DNA of 64,000 bases from Microbacterium sp. (GTDB lineage Bacteria; Actinomycetota; Actinomycetes; Actinomycetales; Microbacteriaceae), in the NCBI GenBank assembly GCA_019510305.1, contig JAEKKN010000032.1, forward strand, positions 62,001 through 126,000. Reading direction: 5' to 3'. Of the stretch, positions 34,812 to 43,394 are shown piece by piece. The notes beneath the pieces are model-generated. The model was not told where the DNA came from and made no database searches. It saw only the letters and a list, made by a program, of their open reading frames with translations. The position numbers were made by a program, and so were the translations under genes. Within the stretch, counting starts at the first letter, position 1; every line of letters begins with the position of its first letter.

Positions 34812-35711
34812 GTGCGTCGGCCCGCTCCGCTCCCGGTCGATCGGGAGAACGCTCGTGAGAAGGAGAAGCCGGCGCGGTCGATCTCCCGAATCCGCGAGAT
34901 CGAGGAGCCCGTGGATGCGCCGGACATCGTCGACGAGGCCGTCGAATCGGAACAGCCGACCAGCGCCCGCGACGTCTGGCGTGCTGCCCGCGCCAGACGC
35001 CGGGCGCTGCGTTCCGAGATCCGTCGATTCACACAGCGGTCCCGTCGGCGTCGCGTCCTCTGGCTGAGCGTCGTCGGCGCGCTGATCCTGCTCATCGGCG
35101 GCAGCGTGGCGACCGCATACAGCCCCCTGTTCGCGGTGCAGAAGATCACGGTCGTCGGCGCGACGACGCTCGACCCGGCGACGGTCGAGTCGGCCCTCGA
35201 TGCGCAGCTCGGCACGCCGTTGGCGCTCGTCGACACGAGCAAGGTCAAGGCGGCGCTGCTCGCCTTTCCGCTGATCGAGACGTACGCGCTCGAAGCGAAG
35301 CCCCCGCACGACCTCACGGTGCGGATCGTCGAGCGCACTCCCGTCGGCGTCATCCGCTCGGACGCCGGCTACACGCTGGTGGATGCCGCGGGGGTCGTGC
35401 TGTCCACCACGAGCGACCAGCCCGCCGGGCAGCCGCTGCTCGAGATCACGGGCGGAACCGATTCGCGCGCGTTCGAGAGCGCCGGCCTGGTCGTGCGCTC
35501 GCTTCCCGCTGATGTCCGTGCGGCCCTCACCGGCGTGCGCGCGAGCACCGCAGACGACGTGACGCTCACCCTGAGCTCGGGCCTCACGGTCGTGTGGGGA
35601 AGCGAGGACGAGTCCGCGCTGAAGGGCGTCACGCTCGCGAGAGCCATCGCGTTGAACCCCGAGGCGTCGACCATCGACGTGACCTCGCCCGAGGTCGCGG
35701 TCATCGGCTGA
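34812..35711 (+). CDS. ftsQ: Cell-division protein FtsQ (POTRA)
   Basis: Bitopic divisome protein connecting early and late division proteins. 299 residues: a long charged cytoplasmic part (1-75, rich in Arg/Glu), one transmembrane helix (about 77-98), the POTRA domain starting at LFAVQKITVVGATTLDPATVESAL, and the FtsQ/DivIB beta domain with RTPVGVIRSDAGYTLVDAAGVVL. GTG start 4 bp after murC. The gene ends 182 bp before ftsZ, the largest gap inside the cluster. Confidence 0.93.
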   Translation: MRRPAPLPVDRENAREKEKPARSISRIREIEEPVDAPDIVDEAVESEQPTSARDVWRAARARRRALRSEIRRFTQRSRRRRVLWLSVVGALILLIGGSVATAYSPLFAVQKITVVGATTLDPATVESALDAQLGTPLALVDTSKVKAALLAFPLIETYALEAKPPHDLTVRIVERTPVGVIRSDAGYTLVDAAGVVLSTTSDQPAGQPLLEITGGTDSRAFESAGLVVRSLPADVRAALTGVRASTADDVTLTLSSGLTVVWGSEDESALKGVTLARAIALNPEASTIDVTSPEVAVIG

Positions 35712-35773
35712 CCGGTTTCGTCGGCAAAGGCGCGACACGCCCGCGTCGCTGCGGGCGCGCGCAACCGTGGCGC

Positions 35774-35801
35774 TTACCTTCGAACAAGAGAAACCGATAC
35801 T
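35774..35801 (+). promoter_or_regulatory. Candidate ftsZ promoter
   Basis: TTACCT (35774-35779) and GATACT (35796-35801) with a 16-bp spacer lie in the ftsQ-ftsZ gap. An alternative is TTTACA (35811) with TAAGGT (35832), which would put the inverted repeat at 35816 inside the spacer, as in MerR-type promoters. Confidence 0.4.
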
Positions 35802-35815
35802 GGGAAACACTTTAC

Positions 35816-35830
35816 ACCTCTAGTTGAGGT
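35816..35830. promoter_or_regulatory. Inverted repeat upstream of ftsZ (candidate FtsR/MerR operator)
   Basis: ACCTC, TAGTT, GAGGT: a perfect 5-bp inverted repeat with a 5-bp centre, 64 bp before the ftsZ ATG. FtsR is a known direct regulator of ftsZ in C. glutamicum and a homologue is encoded at 2617-3303. Binding here is inferred. Confidence 0.4.
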
Positions 35831-35893
35831 TTAAGGTTCACATTCCGATATCGGTCAGAAAACGTAGAAGGCTCGACTATTCGGAGGCCGGCC

Positions 35894-37033
35894 ATGAGCC
35901 AGAACCAGAACTACCTCGCCGTGATCAAGGTCGTCGGCGTCGGCGGTGGCGGCGTCAACGCCGTCAACCGCATGATCGACCTCGGCCTCCGCGGAGTCGA
36001 GTTCATCGCCGTCAACACGGATGCGCAGGCGCTGCTGATGAGCGACGCCGACGTCAAGCTCGACGTCGGTCGTGAACTCACCCGCGGTCTCGGCGCCGGT
36101 GCAGACCCGGAGGTCGGGCGCCGCGCGGCCGAAGACCACGCGGAGGAGATCGAGCAGGCGCTGACCGGCGCCGACATGGTCTTTGTCACGGCGGGAGAGG
36201 GCGGCGGCACCGGAACCGGTGGCGCCCCTGTGGTCGCACGGATCGCGAAGTCGATCGGTGCGTTGACCATCGGCGTCGTGACCAAGCCGTTCTCGTTCGA
36301 AGGGCGCCGTCGCCAGAGCCAGGCCGAAGCCGGTGTCGCGAAGCTGAAGGAAGAGGTCGACACCCTCATCGTGGTGCCGAACGACCGTCTGCTCGAGATC
36401 AGCGACCGCGGCATCTCGATGATCGAGGCCTTCGCCACCGCCGACCAGGTGCTTCTCGCCGGTGTGCAGGGCATCACCGACCTCATCACCACCCCGGGAC
36501 TCATCAACCTCGACTTCGCCGACGTCAAGTCGGTCATGCAGGGGGCCGGATCCGCTCTCATGGGCATCGGCTCCGCACGCGGCGCCGACCGCGCGATCAA
36601 GGCCGCCGAGCTCGCAGTCGAATCGCCGCTGCTCGAGGCGTCGATCGAGGGCGCGCACGGTGTGCTGCTCTCGATCCAGGGCGGGTCGAACCTCGGGATC
36701 TTCGAGATCCACGACGCGGCCGACCTCGTCAAGGAAGCTGCGCACCCCGAGGCGAACATCATCTTCGGAACGGTCATCGACGACACTCTCGGCGACGAGG
36801 TGCGCGTCACGGTGATCGCGGCGGGCTTCGACGGTGGCGGGCCCTCTCTGCGCCTCGACCCGATGGTCGTCTCGCGTCCCGAGCCCGCGGTCCTTCCCGA
36901 GGTCGCCCTCGCCGAGAGCGCGACCGAGAAGGCGGATGCCGTCGAGGTCGACACCACGCCGCGCTACTCGACGACCAGCATCGAGCCGGCCATCGTCGAC
37001 GACGACATCGACATCCCTGAATTCCTGAAGTGA
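35894..37033 (+). CDS. ftsZ: Cell-division GTPase FtsZ
   Basis: Tubulin-like GTPase that forms the Z ring. 379 residues. Nucleotide loop [14 protein letters not shown], tubulin signature [14 protein letters not shown]7 loop [20 protein letters not shown], and the conserved C-terminal peptide [11 protein letters not shown] that binds SepF and other partners. CGGAGG precedes the ATG. The stop overlaps the yggS GTG by 4 nt. Confidence 0.98.
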   Translation: MSQNQNYLAVIKVVGVGGGGVNAVNRMIDLGLRGVEFIAVNTDAQALLMSDADVKLDVGRELTRGLGAGADPEVGRRAAEDHAEEIEQALTGADMVFVTAGEGGGTGTGGAPVVARIAKSIGALTIGVVTKPFSFEGRRRQSQAEAGVAKLKEEVDTLIVVPNDRLLEISDRGISMIEAFATADQVLLAGVQGITDLITTPGLINLDFADVKSVMQGAGSALMGIGSARGADRAIKAAELAVESPLLEASIEGAHGVLLSIQGGSNLGIFEIHDAADLVKEAAHPEANIIFGTVIDDTLGDEVRVTVIAAGFDGGGPSLRLDPMVVSRPEPAVLPEVALAESATEKADAVEVDTTPRYSTTSIEPAIVDDDIDIPEFLK

Positions 37034-37716
37034 CCTCGGAGCTGGGAGCGCGGCTGTCGGCGATCGATGAGAAGATCGCCGACGCCGCGCGCCTCGCCGG
37101 ACGCGATGCGGGCGAGATCACCCGCATCGTCGTCACGAAGTTCCATCCCGCCTCTCTCGTGCGCGACCTGCATGCTCTCGGCGTGCGCGAGGTGGGGGAG
37201 AACCGGCAGCAGGAGCTCAGCGCGAAGACCGCTGAGCTCGGCGACCTCGACGACCTGCGCTGGCACTTCATCGGACAGGCGCAGACGAACAAGGCTGCGG
37301 CCATCCGTCGCAGTGCCGACGCCGTGCACTCGATCGATCGAGACCGTCTCGCCGATGCGCTGCATCGAGCGGCGGAAGACGACCGCATCCTCGATGTCCT
37401 GGTGCAGATCAACCTCACCGATGACCCCGGCCGCGGCGGCGTCGCGCCTGATGCGGCGGCTGCACTGGCGGAGCACGTGCTCTCCCTTCCGTCCCTGCGT
37501 CTGCGCGGAGTGATGGCGGTGGCCCCCCTCGACGAGGAACCCGCGTCGGCATTCGACCGTCTGCGCACCGTCGCCGACGGCATCCGCTCTCTCGACCCCG
37601 CCGCCGACTGGATCTCGGCGGGGATGACCGGTGACTTCACCGAAGCCATCCTCGCGGGCGCGACACACCTGCGGATCGGTTCCGCAATCACGGGACCCCG
37701 GCCGGACCGGGGTTAA
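37030..37716 (+). CDS. yggS: YggS-type pyridoxal phosphate homeostasis protein
   Basis: Single-domain PLP-binding TIM barrel related to alanine racemase; buffers free PLP in the cell. 228 residues. The PLP lysine is in VTKFHPAS, with [23 protein letters not shown] and [23 protein letters not shown] following the family pattern. GTG start overlaps the ftsZ stop. This place between ftsZ and sepF is standard in Gram-positives. Confidence 0.93.
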   Translation: MTSELGARLSAIDEKIADAARLAGRDAGEITRIVVTKFHPASLVRDLHALGVREVGENRQQELSAKTAELGDLDDLRWHFIGQAQTNKAAAIRRSADAVHSIDRDRLADALHRAAEDDRILDVLVQINLTDDPGRGGVAPDAAAALAEHVLSLPSLRLRGVMAVAPLDEEPASAFDRLRTVADGIRSLDPAADWISAGMTGDFTEAILAGATHLRIGSAITGPRPDRG

Positions 37717-37759
37717 CCTGTGACAAGACCCGCCCGAATCGTTCGAACCGGAGGACACA

Positions 37760-38233
37760 ATGGGTAACCCGCTGAAGAAGACCATGGTGTATCTCGGCCT
37801 CGCCGACGAGGAAGAGGTCTACGAAGAAGAGACGCAGGCCCCGGCCCGCTCGCACCGCGAGCGTGAGCGTGAGCGTGAGGAGCCGGCCCCGGCGCCGATC
37901 ACGCCGCTGCGCCGCCCGGTCGCCGTGCGTCAGCCCGCAGGAGGGGCAGTGAACGAGATTCTCACCGTGCACCCGAAGCAGTACCGCGATGCTCAGCTCA
38001 TCGCCGAGAGCTTCCGCGAGGGTGTGCCGGTCATCATCAACCTCTCGCAGATGAGCGACGCGGACGCGCGCCGTCTGATCGACTTCGCCAGCGGTCTCTC
38101 TCTCGGCCTCTACGGCCGTATCGAGCGCGTCACCTCGAAGGTGTTCCTGCTCTCGCCGGAGAACATCGCGGTGTCCGGTCACGGGGGAATCGCGCACGCA
38201 GACGCAGACTCTGCGGGCTTCGATCAGCAGTAA
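37760..38233 (+). CDS. sepF: Z-ring membrane anchor SepF
   Basis: Tethers FtsZ to the membrane in bacteria without FtsA. 157 residues. N-terminal amphipathic segment [16 protein letters not shown], an acidic/Arg-Glu linker (RERERERE encoded by repeated GAGCGT), then the conserved SepF core (about 68-145) with [29 protein letters not shown] and [24 protein letters not shown] ribosome site. TAACCT at 37714-37719, overlapping the yggS stop, could be a -10. Confidence 0.95.
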   Translation: MGNPLKKTMVYLGLADEEEVYEEETQAPARSHREREREREEPAPAPITPLRRPVAVRQPAGGAVNEILTVHPKQYRDAQLIAESFREGVPVIINLSQMSDADARRLIDFASGLSLGLYGRIERVTSKVFLLSPENIAVSGHGGIAHADADSAGFDQQ

Positions 38234-38237
38234 CCCC

Positions 38238-38534
38238 GTGGGGCTCGTCTCACTGATCGCGAGCATCGTCCATCTGGCGCTGCTGCTGTATCTTCTGGTC
38301 CTCTTCGCGCGACTCATCCTCGACTACATCCCGATGTTCAATCGTGGATGGCGTCCGAAGGGTGCGGGACTCGTGGCCGCCGAGGTCGTCTACACCATGA
38401 CCGACCCGCCGATCCGGTTCTTCCGGCGGATCATCCCGCCCTTGCGGCTCGGGACGATATCGCTCGACTTCGGCTTCTCGCTGACCGTCCTGGTCGTGCT
38501 GATCCTGATGAACATCGTGCGGATCTTCATCTGA
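38238..38534 (+). CDS. YggT-family membrane protein
   Basis: A 98-residue protein with two hydrophobic segments (about 2-24 and 73-96), conserved RLILDYIPMFN and TDPPIRFFRRIIPPLRLGTISLDF. The YggT family is found between sepF and divIVA in many Gram-positives and is tied to division and envelope by context only. GTG start 4 bp after the sepF stop. Confidence 0.88.
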   Translation: MGLVSLIASIVHLALLLYLLVLFARLILDYIPMFNRGWRPKGAGLVAAEVVYTMTDPPIRFFRRIIPPLRLGTISLDFGFSLTVLVVLILMNIVRIFI

Positions 38535-38597
38535 CATATCGCCGAGGAGTCCTTCCTGCCTGGGTGTCGCGACATCGCGGCTGACGGATGCGGGGGC

Positions 38598-38603
38598 TAT
38601 GCT
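38598..38603 (+). promoter_or_regulatory. Candidate -10 for divIVA
   Basis: TATGCT fits TANNNT in the 155-bp gap before divIVA; the palindrome TGTCGCGACA at 38565-38574 lies upstream. No convincing -35. The gap suggests divIVA has its own promoter. Confidence 0.4.
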
Positions 38604-38689
38604 TGGCTGGCAGGTGCGCGCCCCGGGTTCGCGCCACATAACGAAACGCCGTTCATCGAACTGGCACCGAACTCATCGAAGGAGCCACC

Positions 38690-39289
38690 ATGGCACTTAC
38701 CCCGGATGACGTCGTCACCAAGCAGTTCCAGCACGTCCGCTTCAAGGACGGGTTCGACCCGGACGAGGTCGACGACTTCCTCGACGAGATCGTCATCGAG
38801 TGGCGCAAGGCCCTCGAAGAGAACGCTGAGCTGAAGGCGAAGCTCGCGGCATACGAGTCCGGCGAGGCTGCGGCCGCTCCGGCCGTCGCGCAGGCGCCGA
38901 CTCCCGCTCCCGTCGTCGAGGCAGCCCCCGCCCCCGCTGCGGAAGCCGCTCCTTCCGGCTCCGCCACGGCGACCGCCGGCATCATCGAACTCGCACAGCG
39001 ACTTCACGATGAGCACGTCGCCGAGGGCGAGGCGAAGCGCAACCAGCTCATCGCCGACGCCGAGAACGAGGTCAACCGCATCCGCTCCGAGGCCGAGGCC
39101 AAGCAGCGTGAAGAGACCGCACGCCACGAGCGCGAGCGCAACACCCTCGAGGCACGGATCACAGAGCTGCGCAACTTCGAGCGCGACTACCGCACGCAGC
39201 TGCGCAGCTACATCGAAGGACAGCTCCGCGACCTCGACGAGAAGTCCGCGTCGACGGACTCCACGCCGGTCTCCGCGATCGGTCTGTAA
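38690..39289 (+). CDS. divIVA: Polar growth scaffold DivIVA/Wag31
   Basis: Coiled-coil protein that recruits the elongation machinery to cell poles in actinobacteria. 199 residues. N-terminal membrane-curvature domain MALTPDDVVTKQFQHVRFKDGFDPDEVDDFLDEI, an Ala/Pro linker (about 62-95), and a long C-terminal coiled coil from about 100 to 180. Wag31 is a known Ser/Thr kinase substrate; this one has no obvious match to the mycobacterial phospho-site that I can confirm. GGAG ribosome site. Confidence 0.95.
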   Translation: MALTPDDVVTKQFQHVRFKDGFDPDEVDDFLDEIVIEWRKALEENAELKAKLAAYESGEAAAAPAVAQAPTPAPVVEAAPAPAAEAAPSGSATATAGIIELAQRLHDEHVAEGEAKRNQLIADAENEVNRIRSEAEAKQREETARHERERNTLEARITELRNFERDYRTQLRSYIEGQLRDLDEKSASTDSTPVSAIGL

Positions 39290-39298
39290 GGCGCCCTC

Positions 39299-39934
39299 TT
39301 GTCAGGACGCCGTCCCCTTCGTCGGTCGGCGGCCGGCACGATCGTTGCGATTCTCGCAGCGATCGTGCTGGCCGCCGATCAGTTTGTGAAGTACCTCACC
39401 GTTGCGAACCTGCCGGTCGAAGAACCGGTCCCCGTGCTCGGGGAGTTCCTCCAGCTGTACTTCATCCGCAATTCCGGAGCGGCGTTCTCGCTGGGCTCCG
39501 AGGTCACGTGGATCTTCACGATCGCATTGACCGTCGTCGCCGTCGTGATCATCTGGAAGGCCAGCGGACTGCAGTCCCGCCTGTGGGCGGTAGTGCTCGG
39601 CTGTCTGCTCGGAGGTGTGCTCGGCAATCTCACCGACCGTCTGTTCCGCGAGCCCGGCTTCGGAGTCGGGCATGTCGTGGACATGATCTCGATGCCGTGG
39701 ATGCTCCCGGCCATCTTCAACGTCGCCGACATCTTCATCGTGACAGGCATGATCTCCGTCGCACTGCTCGTGGTGTTCGGTCTGCGATTCGACGGCACCC
39801 GCGAACGGGATCACGCCGTCGTCGAGACCGATGAGGAGGCCGAGGCTGCTGCGGCTTCCGCTGAGGCTGTCGACACGGATGAAGACGGCCCGTCTCCCGA
39901 GATCGACGCCGACGCTGCCGCCGAAGGACGCTGA
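39299..39934 (+). CDS. lspA: Lipoprotein signal peptidase (signal peptidase II)
   Basis: Membrane aspartic protease that cleaves prolipoprotein signal peptides. 211 residues, four transmembrane helices. Catalytic Asp residues are in GNLTDRLF and [20 protein letters not shown] is the third family motif. The C-terminal 45 residues are an acidic Asp/Glu/Ala tail, longer than in most relatives. The start is probably TTG at 39299, since no ATG or GTG precedes the first helix. Its substrates here would include the CtaC lipoprotein. Confidence 0.92.
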   Translation: MSGRRPLRRSAAGTIVAILAAIVLAADQFVKYLTVANLPVEEPVPVLGEFLQLYFIRNSGAAFSLGSEVTWIFTIALTVVAVVIIWKASGLQSRLWAVVLGCLLGGVLGNLTDRLFREPGFGVGHVVDMISMPWMLPAIFNVADIFIVTGMISVALLVVFGLRFDGTRERDHAVVETDEEAEAAAASAEAVDTDEDGPSPEIDADAAAEGR

Positions 39935-39936
39935 GG

Positions 39937-40863
39937 GTGGAGTCGCGGTCGCTTCCCGTCCCCGACGGCCTTGACGGCGTACGTGTCGACGCGGCGCTCT
40001 CGAAGATGCTGGGTTTCTCGCGCACCTTCGCCGCCGACGTCGCTGCGGCGGGAGGCGTGAGTCTCGATGGAACGACCCTCGGCAAGTCCGACAAGCTCCG
40101 AGCGGGTGGCTGGCTGGATGTCGAGTGGCAGCCGAAGGAGGAGCCGCGGATCGTGCCGATCGCGGTGCCCGAGCTCGGCATCGTGTACGACGACGACGAC
40201 ATCGTCGTGGTCGACAAGCCCACGGGCGTCGCGGCGCACCCTTCGCTCGGATGGGAGGGGCCGACCGTCGTGGGCGCTCTCGCGGCCGCGGGCTTCCGTG
40301 TCGCGACGAGCGGCGCCCCCGAGCGTCAGGGCGTCGTGCATCGGCTGGATGTCGGCACGAGCGGTCTCATGGTCGTGGCCAAGACCGAGACGGCGTACAC
40401 GGCGCTCAAGCGCGCGTTCAAGGAACGCACGGTCGAGAAGATCTATCACGCCGTCGTCCAGGGTCATCCCGATCCGCTGGTCGGAACGATCGACGCGCCG
40501 ATCGGGCGGCATCCGAACCACTCGTGGAAGTTCGCTGTCACCCCCGACGGCAAGCCGTCCGTGACCCACTATGAGACCCTCGAAGCCTTCCGCGGCGCCT
40601 CGTTGCTCGAGATCCATCTCGAGACGGGGCGGACGCACCAGATCCGGGTGCATATGGCCGCGTTGCGGCATCCCTGCGTCGGCGACCCGTTGTACGGCGC
40701 CGACCCGACTCTCTCGGCCAAGCTCGGCCTGACCCGGCAGTGGCTGCACGCGCATCAGCTCGCCTTCACTCATCCCGCAACGGGGGAGCGGGTGCAGTTC
40801 GAGTCGGCGTACCCGGCCGACTTCGTGCACGCCCTCGAGGTGCTGCGCGCAGGCGAGTACTAG
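39937..40863 (+). CDS. rluD: Ribosomal large-subunit pseudouridine synthase (RluD-type)
   Basis: Converts uridines of 23S rRNA to pseudouridine. 308 residues. N-terminal S4-like domain (about 10-65), then the catalytic domain with [29 protein letters not shown] holding the catalytic Asp, and [17 protein letters not shown] start 3 bp after lspA, the usual actinobacterial pair. Its TAG stop falls in a 19-bp tandem duplication shared with the end of the convergent tetR gene. Confidence 0.94.
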   Translation: MESRSLPVPDGLDGVRVDAALSKMLGFSRTFAADVAAAGGVSLDGTTLGKSDKLRAGGWLDVEWQPKEEPRIVPIAVPELGIVYDDDDIVVVDKPTGVAAHPSLGWEGPTVVGALAAAGFRVATSGAPERQGVVHRLDVGTSGLMVVAKTETAYTALKRAFKERTVEKIYHAVVQGHPDPLVGTIDAPIGRHPNHSWKFAVTPDGKPSVTHYETLEAFRGASLLEIHLETGRTHQIRVHMAALRHPCVGDPLYGADPTLSAKLGLTRQWLHAHQLAFTHPATGERVQFESAYPADFVHALEVLRAGEY

Positions 40864-40890
40864 AAGCGCGCCCGAGTACTAGAAGCGCGC
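40854..40890. repeat. 19-bp-period tandem duplication at converging stop codons
   Basis: CGAGTACTAGAAGCGCGC occurs at 40854-40871 and again at 40873-40890. The first copy supplies the rluD stop and the second the tetR stop. With one copy removed, the CTAG palindrome would serve both genes. Confidence 0.9.
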
Positions 40891-41478
40891 TCGAGCTGCG
40901 GCCTCGACCACGCCGTCGAGAGTCTGCTCCAGGAACTCCACCACGGCCTCGTCGTCGGCTCGCCGATCCACGATCAGCTCGAGCAGAGTGTCTTCAGTGA
41001 ACGCGACCCAGGCGCGCAAGGCCACGCGGAGAGCAGGCGTATCCGCATTCCCGAGTTCCGTGAACGCCTCGAGAAGCCGCTGAGCGTTCAGCTCGCGGGA
41101 TTCGTCGACGATCGCCCGCACCTCGGGCGCGCCACTGGCGACTCCGCGGATCAGGGATGAGAACGTGCCGCCGTGCTCGCGGACGAAGCCGGCGATGCGC
41201 AGCAGGGTGTCGTGCACGCGCTCGCGAGGAGCGAGCTCGGCACGCGGCTCGGTCGCAAGCAGCAGGCTGTCGCGAGCCGTCGTCACGATCGCGCGCTCGA
41301 CGCCCTGTCTGCTCTCGAAGTAATGGAAGATCAACGCTCTCGATACGCCGGCACGCCTCGCCAGCTCGTCGATCGTGAGCTCATCGAGCGGATGCTCGGC
41401 GAGGAACGCCACACCGATCGCGATGAGCTGGGCGCGCCGCTGCTCGGGACTGAGACGGGAACGCGGCTCGGAAGTCAT
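40879..41478 (-). CDS. TetR-family transcriptional regulator
   Basis: A 199-residue repressor-type protein. Helix-turn-helix at about 33-54 (LTIDELARRAGVSRALIFHYF), followed by an all-helical ligand-binding domain. It is divergent from the DUF6230-DUF6114 operon, with a perfect 7-1-7 palindrome in the 101-bp shared gap, so it very likely controls that operon and itself. Ligand unknown. Related DUF6230/DUF6114 loci in Streptomyces also carry TetR genes nearby (recalled, not checked). Confidence 0.9.
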   Translation of the reverse strand: MTSEPRSRLSPEQRRAQLIAIGVAFLAEHPLDELTIDELARRAGVSRALIFHYFESRQGVERAIVTTARDSLLLATEPRAELAPRERVHDTLLRIAGFVREHGGTFSSLIRGVASGAPEVRAIVDESRELNAQRLLEAFTELGNADTPALRVALRAWVAFTEDTLLELIVDRRADDEAVVEFLEQTLDGVVEAAARARF

Positions 41479-41503
41479 GCGAGAAGCCTAACCAGATCGG
41501 GTG

Positions 41504-41518
41504 TTGACTCTGAGTCAA
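41504..41518. promoter_or_regulatory. TetR operator palindrome overlapping the -35
   Basis: TTGACTC, T, GAGTCAA: perfect 15-bp palindrome. TTGACT (41504-41509) also forms a -35, with TAGGAT (41526-41531) as -10 after 16 bp. A repressor bound here would block the polymerase. Confidence 0.75.
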
Positions 41519-41532
41519 TTGCGTTTAGGATC

Positions 41533-41579
41533 GAGGAGGATCGCGCGTACGGAGTCGTACGCGCGAAAGAGGAGGATCG
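41533..41579 (+). promoter_or_regulatory. 5' UTR hairpin flanked by two copies of GAGGAGGATCG
   Basis: A 10-bp perfect stem TCGCGCGTAC (41541-41550) with GTACGCGCGA (41557-41566), loop GGAGTC. The 11-bp GAGGAGGATCG is present at 41533-41543 and 41569-41579; the second copy is the ribosome site for the ATG at 41580. It could be an mRNA stabiliser or a second protein site. Confidence 0.6.
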
Positions 41580-42197
41580 ATGAAGTTCCCGAAAGTCTCG
41601 AAGACCCTGTCCAGGGCCACCGCGTCGCACGCGGGGCGCATCACGCTCGTCGCGGTACCGGTGGGCATCATCGCCGCCTCGCTGCTCGGAGGCGTTGCTC
41701 AGGGTGCGGTGCCCGTGTCGTTCGCGGTCTCCGGAAGTCAGTTCCAGATCGGCGCCAGCCAGCTCGAGGGCACCGGATTCTCGCAGTACGCGGGCGTGGC
41801 GACCGACACGGAGGGTGTCGAGCACACGGTCGCGATCGCGAACATCAAGAGCGCCACTCTCAGCGACCTGTGCCAGTCCGTCATCACCGAGACGCCGCTC
41901 GGTACGGTCGGAGTGCTGATCAAGGCGGGCGGGGGCGGCAAGCCGGCGACGGCCACCGACCTGCAGATCGGCATGACGGGGTTGAAGGGCGATGCTTCAT
42001 TCGGCCAGATCCGCATCGGCGTCGACGCGTCGACGGTCAACACCGGCGCCAAGGGCAGCGCCGGCGACTTCGCGCAGGATTCCGACACGATCTCGATCGC
42101 GAACCTCCAGCAGACGGCATGGAGCACTCAAGCATCCGTGTTCACACTCACGGGGATGACTCTCGAGCTCACGGACGGCTCGCAGGGATGCTTCTGA
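41580..42197 (+). CDS. DUF6230 family membrane-associated/secreted protein
   Basis: A 205-residue protein. Basic N-terminus, hydrophobic segment at about 20-40 (ITLVAVPVGIIAASLLGGVAQG) that is either a signal peptide or an anchor, then a beta-rich extracytoplasmic domain with FAVSGSQFQIGASQLEGTGFSQY and a two-Cys pattern (CQS and the C-terminal GCF). It matches my recollection of the DUF6230 family, common in Streptomyces, where it precedes a DUF6114 gene as here. No enzymatic motif seen. Strong GGAGG ribosome site. Function unknown. Confidence 0.8.
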   Translation: MKFPKVSKTLSRATASHAGRITLVAVPVGIIAASLLGGVAQGAVPVSFAVSGSQFQIGASQLEGTGFSQYAGVATDTEGVEHTVAIANIKSATLSDLCQSVITETPLGTVGVLIKAGGGGKPATATDLQIGMTGLKGDASFGQIRIGVDASTVNTGAKGSAGDFAQDSDTISIANLQQTAWSTQASVFTLTGMTLELTDGSQGCF

Positions 42198-42214
42198 ACG
42201 GAGCGGATGCTGTG

Positions 42215-42637
42215 ATGGAGGAAGACGTGGCCTCATCCGCGTCCACGACCGGAGGGTTCCGGGCATGGCGTCGGCAGCGGCCGTTCATCGGCGGGCTGCT
42301 GATCGCGATCGGCGGAGTGGAGATGTTCTTCTCCGGGCAGCTCGACATCGGACACCTGCACGTGCAGATGGGCATCGAGGGTATGCAGGCGACGATCATC
42401 CCGATCGTGCTGCTGCTTCTCGGCGTTCTCGCGATCTCCATGCCCGCGCACCACATCTTCTACGGCGTGATCGCCCTCGCGGTATCGATCTACTCGCTGA
42501 TCGGCGTCAACCTCGGCGGCTTCCTCATCGGGATGCTGTTGTCGACCGTGGGCGGTATCCTCGTGGTCGCCTGGATGGGGCCGAAGGCCACGGCATCCGA
42601 TGTCGGCGGAGACGCAGAACAGGCGACGTCGACGTGA
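42215..42637 (+). CDS. DUF6114 family membrane protein
   Basis: A 140-residue integral membrane protein with about four hydrophobic helices after a short cytoplasmic RAWRRQRPFIGGLLIAIGG start. The motif FFSGQLDIGHLHVQMGIEGMQATIIP between helices is the characteristic family region. ATG 42215 was chosen with GGAG at 42200-42203; GTG 42212 or ATG 42188 (overlapping the previous gene) are possible. It probably works with the DUF6230 protein. Ends in a 4-nt GTGA overlap with the next gene. Confidence 0.8.
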   Translation: MEEDVASSASTTGGFRAWRRQRPFIGGLLIAIGGVEMFFSGQLDIGHLHVQMGIEGMQATIIPIVLLLLGVLAISMPAHHIFYGVIALAVSIYSLIGVNLGGFLIGMLLSTVGGILVVAWMGPKATASDVGGDAEQATST

Positions 42638-43359
42638 TCCGCCGACGCATGGGCGTCGCGGCTGCTCTTGTCGCGGTGATGGTGGCGACGCCGCTCACAT
42701 TGGGGGCGGCATCCGCGCCGGGTATGCGTGACGCCGGAATCTGCATCCCGCTGATCTATTGCCCGCAGCCGACGCCTACTCCCACGCCGACGACGCCTGG
42801 CACGCCGACGACGCCCACGACGCCGGTGCTCCCGATCGAACCGACCGCTCCGGTCGATCCGTCGACGCCGGTCGTCCCTTCCGATCCTCAGGCGCCGCAG
42901 GCGCCCGTAGAGGCTGTCGAGGCGCCGGTCGACGCCGGAGCGCCGGTGTTCACCGGAACGCCGGCGTCGATGGGGTCTGAGTCGTTGTCGTTCACGGGAC
43001 TCAGCGGCATCTCGATCGTGAGCGTGCCCACGGTCGACGGCGGCAGCATCCGCGCGCTCAAGATCAGTGCCGACTCCATCACGATCAAGGGATTCTCGCT
43101 CACCGTCCGCCCGCCGGACGGGCCGGGGCTCGTCACGACTGCCGACACGATGTCGCTGCAGGGCGATGTGTCGGTCTATATCGGATCGATCAGCGCCTCG
43201 TCGATGGGTGGAGCGCCGTTGACGATCGGGACCGACACGCCGCCGCCTCTGACGGACGTCGAGCCGGGACTGTTGAACGTGAGCATGGGACTTGTGGGCA
43301 GCATCGCCGATCTCATCACCTATTCGAATACGGATCAGAGGATCGTCGAGGCGGAGTAG
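42634..43359 (+). CDS. Secreted Pro/Thr-rich stalk protein
   Basis: A 241-residue exported protein, third in the TetR-controlled operon. Signal peptide about 1-29, a CIPLIYC two-cysteine segment, a Pro/Thr stalk (PTPTPTPTTPGTPTTPTTP) then Pro/Val/Asp-rich sequence to about 105, and a beta-rich C-terminal domain (about 110-230) whose SFTGLSGISIVSVPTVDGGSIRALKISADSI resembles the DUF6230 fold in its alternating pattern. No LPxTG/LAxTG motif. GTG start overlapping DUF6114. Function unknown; translational coupling suggests a three-part surface complex. Confidence 0.75.
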   Translation: MIRRRMGVAAALVAVMVATPLTLGAASAPGMRDAGICIPLIYCPQPTPTPTPTTPGTPTTPTTPVLPIEPTAPVDPSTPVVPSDPQAPQAPVEAVEAPVDAGAPVFTGTPASMGSESLSFTGLSGISIVSVPTVDGGSIRALKISADSITIKGFSLTVRPPDGPGLVTTADTMSLQGDVSVYIGSISASSMGGAPLTIGTDTPPPLTDVEPGLLNVSMGLVGSIADLITYSNTDQRIVEAE

Positions 43360-43394
43360 TCCGCCATGTCGGTGGTGAGGGCCACACTGGATGC

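Noticed and set aside
35816..35830. SoxR box upstream of ftsZ
   Set aside because: The outer CCTC/GAGG is shared but the total span is too short and the centre differs; no SoxR-type cysteine MerR is in the window.
37858..37880. GAGCGT repeats in sepF as a regulatory element
   Set aside because: Only three units, explained by the Arg-Glu linker of the protein.
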